64,000 nt of DNA. Origin: Rapana venosa. Lineage: Eukaryota > Mollusca > Gastropoda > Neogastropoda > Muricidae. The translations under genes were made by a program, and so were the position numbers. The stretch covers positions 18,073,799 to 18,137,798 of the forward strand of contig CM054144.1 of the NCBI GenBank assembly GCA_028751875.1, given 5' to 3'. Below are positions 37,301-50,888 of this stretch, piece after piece (position 1 is the stretch's first letter; every line of letters starts with the position of its first letter). Below the pieces are notes generated by a model, which ran no database searches, was not told where the DNA came from, and saw only the letters and a list, made by a program, of their open reading frames with translations.

Positions 37301-40300
37301 TGCTGATTTGTCGGATAGTGTTGATTGTAGTCTTTTCTGCCCTCTTTTTAGTTTGATCTGAGTACATAGAAGAAAAGTTGTTGACAGGAAGATATTTGGG
37401 GTCTCTTTTCATTATTGTCTTTTTCTGCATGTTTGGCCTGTATATTGATGAAAAATAGTAAAATACACAGGTTTGATAGTTTCGTCGATTAGTTTTCATC
37501 TAATGCCTTCTTGGCCAGACATAAAGGCATACAACTTTTATAACAACAACATGGTCCAGTTGACTCTACATGAGACATAATGACAGTACAAGGCTGTAGC
37601 TTCTCTTTCCCATTAAATCAACATTGTCTGGAATGCATAGAGCTAATTACTCTGATCTCAGATCACTGAGTGGCCCCCATCTCTTCTTCCTCATATAGCC
37701 ATGGATCCAGTGCTTATGCATGCTGATATTTCCAGAAAAATACTGTCTCAGAATCACCTACCAACTTTTGCAGATATCCATTTTTAGGTTACAAAGTTAC
37801 TATTCCTGCCAGGATTGTTACAGTTTGATACTGGAAATATATTTTCAAGAGTGAATTCAGGAGCGTATTTTTTATGCAGACTCTGTTATAGATACTCTTG
37901 AAGAATTTGAAACTGCAGCACGATGCATTACAGTGCAGATTATGACAGTGTATTTCAACACAATCCATTTCAGTGGCAGCACAGCAGAACACAGCATGAC
38001 ACTGCAATGCAACACAACACAGAGCTGTGAAGTTTGATTTACATCATTATACAGTTCAACACCACACACTACACCCACAGCACATCAAGCCATACACTGT
38101 TGCTGTGTTCCCGTAGATTCTCACACTGAAGCTGCTGAGGGCCGTTCTGCCTCACTGGGATCCGTCAACGGATGTGTCACGCCTGAGTGAAGTCATCCAG
38201 AGTCTGTTCCGCCTGTTGGGCAACGTGCTGACCAGCTGCGCCACTGACCCCACCCTCCTCTGCTCAGGTAAATAGGCTGCCACACACCTGGGTCCAGCTC
38301 ATACTTGATGCAGGATACAGGTAGATAGCAGACTTTGATTTTGTGATCTCTGTGAAAACATAGATGTGCTGCAGCTCTTGGAAGTGATAGGCAAATGCTG
38401 CAGTTGTCATTCTCTGAGCTTTAATGTGGGACTCTGATGGGTGGCAGACTGTTACATACACAGCCAACTGGTTGGAATACAGGTAGGAGAAGGCAGAAGG
38501 AATCTCACTGGAGGTGAGAATGCAGAATGTGGGAGACAGGATGTAGAGTGGACATCTGTATCTTGCAGTACAGGTATAGGTGGGGAAGATACTACCTATC
38601 TGCATGTTTGACACCTTAAGTCTGCTGGTACGATACAGAGCATAGGGTTATACCCCATGCTCATGAGTAAGATTTGCAAGACAGACTATGGGATTATGTC
38701 ACATTCTTCTGTGGGATTTTGGCACAGGACTAGTAAATCCTTCTGTTGATTTGATTCTTGTTTATTTAGAATATGCATAATGTGTATTAAAAGAGCTGTG
38801 CAGCATTTGTGTAGTGTGTGAATGTGTGTGTGTGTGTTGATACTGAAAGTAAACTGGTGATAGCGAAATGTTGGCGACGTTTATTATTTGGCCAGACTTA
38901 CCAGGAGGCCCCATGAAACCTCCCTACCCCCGTGTGTCGTGACATCCACCTACACCAGCACTGTAGCGAGGAGATGCTGGCTGTGATTCGCAAGCTGCAC
39001 TCGCTGGACGTGTGGAACCCACTATCAACGCCTACATCACCTTCCACCTCTCCAGCATCATCTCCTCTCTGGAGGCCAGGTCCCCGGTAAGTGTCTGACT
39101 CCACAGGATAAGGGTATATCTAACTCTACATGTCAAACCAACATCAGATATACAGGGTTTTAGCCTAGAAAACAAATAGCTTATTTCAGGATCTCCCTGC
39201 TTTTCTTTCCCCCTTCCCTGTTCACTCCCCCTACCCCACCCTTTTTGGGGGAAGCTCATATTCTCTCTTTGTTGAAAGATCGAGAATTTTTTGCAGTATC
39301 TCTAATGCTATTTAGGAGGCACCGTGGTCGAGTGGTTTAGCTCTAGTGATCCAAGGTGCAGTTTAAATCCGCTTGATTGGTGTGTGTCCTTGGGAGACAT
39401 GTTTTACATCCTAATTTTTCAGTAGTCTCTACATGAGCAAGAATGTGGCTACCAGCTCATGCTGGGGGTATCTGATTAGCACAGACTACGTCCCTGATCC
39501 AACAGGTGGTGAAAAACCATCATTCTTACGCATACAGAGACCGGGATAAGCTCCGGCTCTATGGGCCTTCTGGCTCGAAAGAACTTACTAATGCTATTTT
39601 GATTTGGACTGGAGTTTTAGCTTTAGTGACCAAGGTTTTTGTACTTTTCAAAATTTTGATTGATTGATTGGTGTGTGCCTTGAGGAGAAGTTGTTTTAGG
39701 CATTCTACTGAATTTTTCAGGTAGTCTGTAATGAGCAAGATAAACCTGTTCGAGCTCACCTCTTAGCCGGGTGCATGCTGGGTGTATTCTGATTATACAC
39801 TCACACCAGTCACAGCTGATCTACTTTTATATAAAAAGTAGCTGGGGTTTAGGGCATGCATAAAATGATTACAATTGCATTTGCATACAGCAGGACCTTG
39901 GTTTATAGTCTCATCCAAAAGACCTTTTGGGGGAGTGGAGTGGAATCAATACCATAATAACTCCAGGGGAAAAGTTCCCCTCAGGCTGGCTCTTTGGTGG
40001 AGATTTGAACCTGTGCCTTCAGTTACTGTCAGAACATGAGTTCATTGCTGTACCACTAGACTGTTCCTAGGTTACAAAGCTTGGTACTCAGAATCGTAAC
40101 TAGTTGTGGCATGTTTTATCTGATAGCTGTCCCTGAAGTTTTAAAGTGGTTACCTTCATTATGGGCAAAAACGGTTGCGTACACAAAATCTCACTCGTGA
40201 TGAACTTTGGATCTCTGGCAGAGGAAGAAAAAAATTCTCATTGCTGAACTATGAAGGATGTCAGTACATTAGACAGGTAGATTGCTTGTGGCTGTGCCCT

Positions 40301-42740
40301 CCTTTATATATGCCCAGAGTCAGAAAAATCGTTTTTGTCATAGTCTTCATTGTGGCTAATGGTGTGCTGTGCAGGAGTTGGAAAGCACCCCAGGTGAGCT
40401 GACAGGAACCATCCTAGCCATCCTGGGTGTGATTGGAGGGGTGGATACCCGGCCACGCCTGGGTGGACAGGTGCAACACGAGACTTTTGAGATGGGCACG
40501 GTGGCGCGCATCACCCCAAAGGGCAAGGTCCATGTGCAGTTCAACGACAGCAAGCTGCGAGTCTGCCGTCTGTCAGAACTGACTCCTGTGAGTTGAGCTG
40601 TTTTTAGAAAGGATGTTGTTCGTGGCGATGTAGCGATGATGAATGTTTGTGTCAACTTAGTGAGATAGATGATGTTTCCATCTTTATGATTGTTTTCACT
40701 TTATGTGGCATGTGACCCATGTTCAGATATCTGTTGGTAGTGTTATGATACTTAAACATGAATTTAATCCAAAATAAAAATTTGACTATCTTTGTTAGTG
40801 TGATATTATCACAGTGGACTTGGGTGTTGATTATTTTTTGTTTTAGCCGATCCAAAAAACACCTGGTAGTTTTCTTGCATATATGTATGCGAGTGTGTGC
40901 ATGTGCACTTTCTCCAAATACACTCAAATGCACACGCATACACACACTCACACACACACGCATACACACACACTCACACACACACACATACACACACACA
41001 CACACACAGACACTGTTGTTTTCTCTCTCTCCTCACACTTTGGCGTACTGCAGGTGCCTGTGGTGGAGTTCCGCGTAGAGAGGATGCCCATGACGGAAGA
41101 GGACCTGTCCCACTGGGCACAGCTCATCAGTCTGGGCATGAACATCCTGCGTTCAGCGGATCGTGAGAAGGATGTCATGCGAGCTCCCTTAGCCACCAGC
41201 ACTGGAAGCATTGAACCCGTGCCTCGTGAGTCTTCCTGCTGTTGACATCTGTTGAATGTGTCTTTGAAATTATTGTGTCGTGATGCTCTGTGAAAGAGAG
41301 AGAGGGAGAGAGATGGAGTTATATTTTGTCCCCCTTAGTTATAACTGGGAATTTCATGGATTCCTCGTAGAGAAATGAATGAATATAAGGTTTATAGAGT
41401 GTGACTTATATCATGGATTCCTGATAGGTAAGTGAATGAATATAGAGTTTACAGAGAGTGACTTTTCTACCCCATGTCAATGTAGACAGACATTTGTCTT
41501 TACAGCTAAGGCATTGCCTTAGTGCAGAAACAAAATATACCACCGATGAATCTTTCAGATATGGCCTTTCTTTAAAAAAACCCAAACAAACAAAGAAAAG
41601 AAAGAAAGAAATCATACCTTAATGCCATGGCTGAAGGAAATTGAAGCAAAAGAAATTTTGTAGCCATCTTTATTAGTTTTCCTGAACTGTCCTCATGATA
41701 ACATGGCAAGATTACTTCACTCTCCCCAAAAGTCCCCACTCTCCCTACTCTCCCCAAAAGTCTTTTGGATGAGACTATAAACCAAGGTCCCGTGTGCAAA
41801 CGCACGTAGAACATCTTGTGCACACGTTAAAATCCATTCTGCTTTTTGAAAGAGTAGGCCTCTGTGTGCCGGTGGGAACAGATGACAAAATTTACAAAAC
41901 TGCATACACACGGGAACTGGATGAAAAAAAGCACTCGAGTGCTTATTCCATTATCCTTGAAATAAAAGAATAAAATAAATCTAATATGTCTGAATATCTG
42001 CATTTTTCCTAGCATAAAACAAGATGATAAAAAAACAACAAAAGGGACCAAAAAAATAACACCCTGGACAATGATAATATACTGCAAATCATCCCTGAAC
42101 CTATCATGTAACACACACACACACACTCACTCACTCATCCTTCCTGTCCCACAGCCCCCATTAATGTATTGCAAATCATCCCTCAACCTATCATGTAACA
42201 CACACACACACACACACACACATACACACACTCATCCTTCCTGTCCCACAGCCCCCATTAATGTATTGCAAATCATCCCTCAACCTATCATGTAACACAC
42301 ACACACACATCCTTCCTGTCCCACAGCCCCATTAATGTATTGCCAATCATCCCTCAACCTATCATGTAACACACACACACACATCCTTCCTGTCCCACAG
42401 CCCCCATTAATGTATTGCCAATCATCCCTCAACCTATCATGTAACACACACACACACATCCTTCCTGTCCCACAGCCCCCATTAATGTATTGCAAATCAT
42501 CCCTCAACCTATCATGTAACACACACACACATCCTTCCTGTCCCACAGCCCCCATTAATGTATTGCAAATCATCACTCAACCTATCTTGTAACACACACA
42601 CACATCCTTCCTGTCCCACAGCCCCCATTAATGTATTGCAAATCATCCCTCAACCTATCATGTAACACACACACACACACTCATCCTTCCTGTCCCACAG
42701 CCCCCATTAATGTATTGCAAATCATCCCTCAACCTATCAT

Positions 42741-42830
<90 letters not shown>

Positions 42831-45800
42831 ACACACTCACACACTCACACTCATCCTTCCTGTCCCACAGCCCCCATCCCCAGCAGCCAGGACCTGGTGA
42901 AGCAGCAGACTCTGCTAGGGGTGATGCGAGCGGCCGCCTGCCTGTGTCGCCACCAGCACAACCTGCGCAGCATCCTGTGCCAACCCGTGCCCTCTGACCC
43001 CACCCCCTCCCCCTCCCAGGCCCTCCTGCTGGCCGCACAGGGGCTGAGCCCTGAAGGGACGGGGTCGGAGGAGGAGGGGAGTGCGGGGGAGGTGAGTGCT
43101 CAGCAGTCCAGCTTGCTGCAGCAGGTCCTGGCCACCGCCACACAGCCGTCCCCGCTGAAAGCCATGTTCAGCATGGAGGAGATGAAGGTACGCGGCTAGT
43201 GTGTAAGTGTGTTGTGTTGTGTAAGTGTGTTGTGTTGTGTAAGTGTGTTGTGTTGTGTAAGCGTGTTGTGTTGTGTAAGTGTGTTGTGTTGTGTAAGCGT
43301 GTTGTGTTGTGTAAGCGTGTTGTGTTGTGTAAGTGTGTTGTGTTGTGTAAGTGTGTTGTGATTTTGTTGTGTAAGTGTGTTGGTAAGCGTGTTGTGTGTG
43401 TGTGTAGTGTGTTGTGTTGTGTAAGCGTGTTGTGTTGTGTAAGCGTGTTGTGTTGTGTAAGTGTGTTGTGTTGTGTAAGCGTGTTGTGTTAGCTTGGTGT
43501 AAGTGTGTTGTGTTGTATGTGTATGTAAGTGTGTTGTGTTGAATGTGTATGTAAGTGTGGATGTATGTGGTCTGCATCCAGACTTTACATAATCACATCA
43601 TCTTAATATGTGCCTACGCTCTACCTTTTGATTGTCAATTTAAGTCAGATCAAACTTTCTGTGGTATTGTTATTGTAATAACATTGGTAGATATCTCCCA
43701 GGTGGTTGTCTTAGTGCTGTGTGTTTGTTTTTCTTTCAGTTTACTGGATCAAAATTGGGGGGGGGGGGGGGGGGAGCTTTACATCACCATAATTATCATC
43801 TATGTATACCTTCTCCCCAAAGTGCTCACAATCATTTCCCTGAATTTGAGCTTTTTGTGCTCATTGCATATCACCTGTGTGGGTTATTTTATCTACCTGA
43901 ACACTCTATCAGATTCAGTTTACCAGATTTCGATTTCTAATGGGTTGTTTGCCTGTTAATGTTTGCCATGGGATTATCTATGAATGTTTACCATTGTGTC
44001 CTCTGTGGATGTTTTCTGATTATATCACCTGTGGATGTTTGTTATTGTATTACCTGTGGATATTCGTTATTATATCACTTGTGGATGTTTATCTTTATAT
44101 CACTTGTGGATGTTTATCATTATATCACCTATTGATATTTATCATTCTATCACCTATTGATGTTTATCATTCTACCACCTGTCATTGTTTATCATTATAT
44201 CACCTGTCAGATGTCAATCATTATAATTTATGTGGGTATTCGTCACTCTGTCACGTGTGGACGTTTCAGGTGGCTGCCATAGAAGTATGCCAGTACCTGC
44301 AGGCTGAACTGGACGCCCCGACCAACGAAACCTCAAACGACTCCAGCTCCGACGAAGAACAGAACCTGACGGAAGCGTCGTCCTCGGCGATTATTGCGGC
44401 TGCGGCCATTTCGGTGGCCTCCCCTCCCGGCATCAGGGGCCTGTTTGACATGCCCGGGGCCATCCCCCGCCCTGCCCCTCCCCGACAGAAGAAGATGAAG
44501 GCCGCAGCCCTGCCCCCTGCCTCCCCCCTCGTCAGCCAGCTGGTGGAGATGGGATTCCCTCGCAAGAGTGTGGAGTATGCGGAAAAGGCCTTGTGTGAGT
44601 GCTGCGTCTTTCTGGTGTTAGGCTGGGGTGTGGTGATTCAGTATATAGAAAGTAGTGTAGGCTGTGGTTTATTCTTGGGCTCAAGACTCAAGAATACTTT
44701 TCCTATCTCATTTGAGAAACTATGAGTGGCATCTTAAAATAACAGGAGCATTTCAGTGATAGGCTGTAGTAAGTGAGGAAGTATAAAAAGTTTGGGATCG
44801 AGTCATGTGCAGATAGCAATTTTCTTTGACAGTTAATTGCTTCTCTCTCTCTCTATCTCTCTCTCTCTCTCTCTCCCTTTCCCTCCCTCACTGTCTCTTT
44901 TTTCACGTTCTGTACACCTGACGTTTCAGCCAGCGTGGTGTACGGGACAGTGGAGACCCCCAGCGTGGAGAGCATGGTCAGCTGGCTGCTGGAGCACCCC
45001 CACACTCCCCAGGATGACTCCGACTCCGACTCCAACAGCTATGACATCCACTTTCCGACACTGACTCCATGTCTGACGATTTTGGAGAGCTGGACTCCTT
45101 TGAGGTGAAGAGCAAGGAGAGTGTGATGGTGGGGAGGCAGGGAAATGTTAACTGTGATGGGGAGAATAAGTCGGGTGGGGGGGGGGGGAGAGAATGAAGA
45201 AGAAGAGTGTGGTGTGGTGTGTGTAGTGTGTGTGTGTGTGAGATTTTTTTGTGTGTTAATACTGATATGAGAACTTCTTTTCTCTTTCTAAATCTCGATA
45301 TGTTAAGTGTGTTTGCCTATGTCATCATATCTTCTTCATGTGTGGGGGTTTTGGGGTTTTTTTAGCCTTAGTTGCAAGCAATTTATAGATTCTTTATGTA
45401 CTTAATATCTATTTGCAATACAGTATTTAACAAACTTTCACCAGTGCAATTAAACAACCTAAATCTGAACAAATTTAGTGGATGTACACATTACGAAAAA
45501 TCTCATGCATTTTGACCTGTCACTGTGGGTTTTTTTTAGCCTTAGTTGCAAGCAATTCATAGATTGTTTATGTACTTGATATCAATTTGCAATACAGTAT
45601 TTAACAAACTTCACCAGCGCAATAAAACAACCTAAATCTGAAACAAATTTAGGTGTAGTGGATGCACACATTGAAAAAAATCTCACAGTCATGCATTTTG
45701 ACCTGTCACTGTGGGTTGTGCGGCAGTCGGTTGCCCCGGCAGAGCTAGTGAGCCAGGCCATGATGTACAAGAAGAGGCTGGAGTACGCCAATCTTGACGA

Positions 45801-48800
45801 CTACGCCATGTACGTGCGCGACAACATCCAGGTGGGCATGATGGTCCGCTGCTGCAAGACGTACGAAGAGGTGCATGAAGGTGACATCGGCAAGGTCATC
45901 AAGGTCAGTTGAGGGGTCACTGGGTGGGGTATGGGTGGGATGAGATTGTGTATGGATGGTGTGATGTGGAGTGGGTGTGGTGGAGAAGGGGATGTAGTGT
46001 GGTACAGTGAGGTGTGTGTGTGTGTTAGAAATTGGGCACAGGTGTTTGGAGCAGGTTTTTTTTTTGTGAGAGTGTATGTGAGCGTTTCTGCATTATAGAT
46101 TGTGCATGTACAATGTGAATGCTGTACGGTAAATGCAATACTATACAGTATGATGCAGTAGATACAGCACAGCATGATACATACTGTGATACAATGTAAT
46201 TCAGTTTGCTCTGCTGACTGGACAAAGCTGTGTAATTATGATGCTGTGAGTTCTTCATTACTGTGCTGCACAACACAAAATACATTGCAATGCAATACAA
46301 TACTATGCAATACAACATGTTAGAATACAACGCAATGCATTGCAAACTAAAGCAACGCAATACTATACATTTCAATGCAATGCAATGTGTTATATTGCAC
46401 ACCAAACCCATACAGTACAGTGCAGTGTATCATAATGCAGTAGCATGACAACAACACAACACAACAAACCCATCCTGCTTTTGATCCATCTGAGTGTTAC
46501 CCATGTGGCCCTTTGCTTTGCCTGACAGCTGGACCGTGACGGACTGCATGACCTGAACATCCAGGCGGACTGGCAGCGCAAGACAGGGACCTACTGGGTG
46601 CGCTACATCCACGTGGAGCTGTTGGGCTTCACCAACATGGCTAGAGGTGCGAAAGAAAGTCTTGTTGGAATGCGCAGGGGTTATGACTTCATAGGTTGGG
46701 GTTGTTGGTTTTCTCTATATGTTTTGAGGTACTGTTAGGTTTTTGTTTGTTTTATTGCATTTTGGGGGGGGGAAAGGATTTACTACTAAAGTCTAGTCTT
46801 GTGGGCATGTACAAAATGTGTCTGTTTTTTTGGTTTTTGTTTAACAGTCAGGAGAACTTTTATTTCACTCTGCTAATACACACACATCACACACACACAC
46901 ATCCCACGGAATTTGACCCTACCTCGTTCTCCTCTGTATCTGTACCATACCTGTCTGATAACCAGCAGCATGATGATACACTCTTGCAGACACAGCGCAG
47001 CCTGTCAAAGTGCTGGACAAGGTGCGTGTGAAACCCAGCGTGATCACACCAACCTACAAGTGGGGATCCGTCACTCATGGCAGCATTGGCACTGTCACAG
47101 GTGGGGTGGCAGATTTACATGAAAATAGAAATAAGTGAGAACAGAAAAGGTGTGTTTACAGTTTAGATCCTGAAGGACTCCATCCCCCCCTCCCCTTTAA
47201 AAAAAAAGTTTCAAATATTTTTTCTTTACTTATATATGTTAGTTATTGGAAGTGTAATGTTGAAAACAAACTTAGTGATTATCATCATGAACGAACGATA
47301 GTAGCAATAGGAGGTAGTGCCCACAGAATATATGTTTGGAAGTCTGAATGTATGTGTGCATGCACATGTGTGTGATGTGTTTTTAGCTTTGTATGTACAT
47401 GTGTGTGTTTATGTGTGGATCTGTGTTTGAATGTTGTCTGATTCATTTTGCAACTGTATGTAATATCAAATGGTTTTGTTACTATTGAAAGATAGAGGGG
47501 TTAGGTTAGGAAAGAGTAGGAGTAGAATTAGAAGAGAGCAAAAGAAAGCCCAGTGAATCATAGTGGCCAGGAAAGAGAAAGCTGTAATCATGGCAGTGGT
47601 TCACTCCCTGTGATGGTGGCAGGCAGCTGAGGGAGATGGGTTTAAGTATCTTATTTCTGCTGGATCTGATGTAACCGTCACACCACCACCACCAACAGCT
47701 AGAAAACAATGATGCTGGTTGTTGTCCTGCAGCCATCAACCCCAACGGGCGTGACGTGACGGTGGACTTCCCTCAGCAGGCTCACTGGACAGGGGTCATG
47801 GAGGAGATGGAGCTGGTGCCCAGTGTCCACCCCCACGTCACGTCAGTACACCACGCAGATTTGTGCACTGTGTTGTGTTGTGTGTGTCTGTGGACAGCCA
47901 CTAACAGAAGGGCCTGGAGAAGAATGTCTGCTTTTTGTACTGAGGTCCTTCTGGTGACCACTAGAGTGGTTGGAATGTGAATGAATTTTTTGGAGGGGAG
48001 GGGTTGGGGTGGGGGGGTGTTGATTTTTAGCAACAGTTTGTGTCTGTGCAAAATTTGGGAGTGCTGTCCCTCAGGAAAGTGTGTCTGTGGTTTGGCACGA
48101 CCAAGTTTTTGGTCTTTGAATTTTTATTATGTATATTTTATGTGTTGCTTGCCAAAATGAGCTGTCTATATATCACTGTTATAGAGAGAAAGCTCATTTT
48201 GTCAGGTAACCTTCATATTGTGTTGGCCATTATCAGATTTTTCTACAAAATTCTGCCGGTGATTGCTGTCTTATTGTCTTGTATATGCTCTGAATGTTCG
48301 TTGCCTACAGAATGTTGGATCAATACATCTCATCCTGAAGACCTATACTCAGACCCCGACTCATAGTTACCTAGTTTCTGTGTGTGTGTGTGTGCATGTG
48401 TGTGCACATGCAATATGGGTATTTTCCATTGTTTGGTTTATATGTGCATTCATCTGCATATACATGCACACATGAGAATGAGAGAGACCCAGTGTATTTA
48501 CAAAAAAACTTCTCTTTTAAGCATATGGTCATTGCCACATCTCCAATTCTTAGTGGTATTAACCAGCACAGCAAAGTGACCTAAGCTAAATCAGACGTGC
48601 ATGTCACGAAGACTTGTGCCATTTGCAGGTGTGACTCCTGCAACATGACCCCCATCACCGGCCCTCGCTACAAGTGCAGGATGTGTGAGGACTACAACAT
48701 CTGTGACAACTGCTTCCGCTCCGTCAAGTCTCACCGCCATCCCTTTGTGCGCTACACTGAGCCAGGTGAGGTCTGCCCCTCAGCAAGTGGAGAATGAGAA

Positions 48801-49266
48801 TTTTTACTGTGAAGGATGGATAGGTTAGATCTGTATTGTTAGTGTACACATAGTTGTGATAGACTAAAGACAGGAAAGTGTTTGAGTAAAAAGCATGGGT
48901 TCTACAAAATTTCTACCGATGCTTTATTGAGTCTGTCCTTTCATTTTCCTTAGTTTGTTGGTATGGGGGCCTGACTGTTAAAAACAAAAACATAGTAAAC
49001 AAAAGTGTAACCAGATGTGGCAAAATTGTGGGCTGTGAGCAAATGAAACTGAATGACTTGTATGAATGCCGTGTGAGAGACAGAGCTAGGCAGATTGTGA
49101 GTGATGACACACATGTGCTTGCAAAATATTTTGAACTCCTGCCTTCTCAAAAGCGCTACAGAGTACCCAAGTCTAGAACCCTGCGATTTAAAAATAGTTT
49201 TATTCCAACCTCAACTCTACTGCTTAATAAATGTATGACAATAAATCTGAATTGAACTAAAGCCCA

Positions 49267-49317
<51 letters not shown>

Positions 49318-50836
49318 AAAGGCTACCTTTTATTAGTGTAAACTGTGTTCAATTTCTAATAGAATAGAGTATTAACTTCACTGATATTTTTCTTATCATA
49401 CATGTTATACAAAAGATTTTTTTTTTTTTTTTGGTCCAAAAAAACGTGTGCATGTTATTATTTTAGACTGTTCAATATCTTAATAGAACATAGTATTAAT
49501 TTGATTGATATTTTTTCTTATACAACATGTTATAACAATTTGACTTATTAAAATGCGTGAGCATGGGTATGAATGTTTACAATGTGTGAGCGTGCGTGCG
49601 CGAATGACTATTTGTGAATGTGCGGACGTACGGACATGAGTAAAGTGGTTTTTGTTGGGGTGGGTTTGTGGCTGGCTGAGATATTGCTGATTTGTGGATG
49701 CTTTTTATCTCATGATGGGTGCATGCTGATGTTGGACAGTGTGTGTGCATTTTAAGTATTATGTTTAAATGTTTATTGTTTTTATGTATGGCGAGTAACC
49801 CGCCGGAATTTCTCTGTCTTTGAGATAATAAAGCTTTTGAATTTGAACTTGGAAGGAAGGATTGATTTGTTATGGTAACAAAATTTCTTTCTGTCTTAGT
49901 TTCATCAGTTTTTGTGCTAGCCATGTGATACTGACATTGACACAGTCAGGCCTTCTTCACTACACTTTTTGAACGGACACGGTATTTGGTTGTCTCTAGG
50001 GAGTGAACCGACCTTTGCGGGAAAGCCAGGGCGGCAGACCAAGCCTGTGCAGCGCGTGGCCAGTGGAGCGCTGGTGGACAACTGGCACATGTGTGTGAAG
50101 AACATCACCGTGTCCTCCCGGGAAAACCAGGCCATGAGACTCATCGACGGCAATGAGGGGTTCTGGCAAAGCTCTGGGGCACAGGGAAAGGTAGGCTTGT
50201 GTTGGATGGGGCGGGGTAGAAGCTGTGCGTTTTTCTACTCCTGTGATATTAGCCTCCAAAGAAAGAGGGGGAAACGAAGAGAGCATACATAATTATGTGT
50301 GTGCATGCGTGTGTGTGTGTTTTTCTTGTCTGTGTGATTGGGAATTTAAAAGAGACAAAAGATTGGAGATTCATGATATGCATATATGTGTCAAAGGAAA
50401 GAAGTATGAGGTAAATGTCATATTTATCTTTGAATCATTTTATCCATTTCTGTGTGCAAATGTACAAGAATTTGTATGCATAGGCAAGTTCTTTTTTTTC
50501 TTTTGATGTAATCTTACAAGTAATCTCTTAAAAACCTATCATAAAATACTTTTTTTTGTTCAACTTTTTTTGTTCACAAATTCACCATTCTTTTCTCTGT
50601 CCACAGCACTGGATTCGCTTGGAGATGCAGCCGGACATGGTGGTCAATCGATTATGCATGCGCATTGACCCCACGGACTCCAGCTACACTCCGTCACTGG
50701 TGGTGGTGAGCGCAGGCGAAAGCATCAGCACGCTGAAGGAGATTCGCACAGTGCACATCCCTGCCAGCGAAACCCTGGTCACCCTTATCTCTGACCTGTC
50801 TGAGGTACCAGTGAATGTGTGGTTGTGTGTGTGTGG

Positions 50837-50888
<52 letters not shown>

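Noticed and set aside
42075..42870. CRISPR-like array of regularly spaced repeats
   Set aside because: Spacers are CA runs of low complexity, no cas genes are present and the DNA is an animal intron; the units are copies of a splice acceptor.
43199..43492. Repeated Cys/Val reading frame after exon 38
   Set aside because: It is the translation of the 20-bp tandem array and is not continuous with the exon 38 frame.
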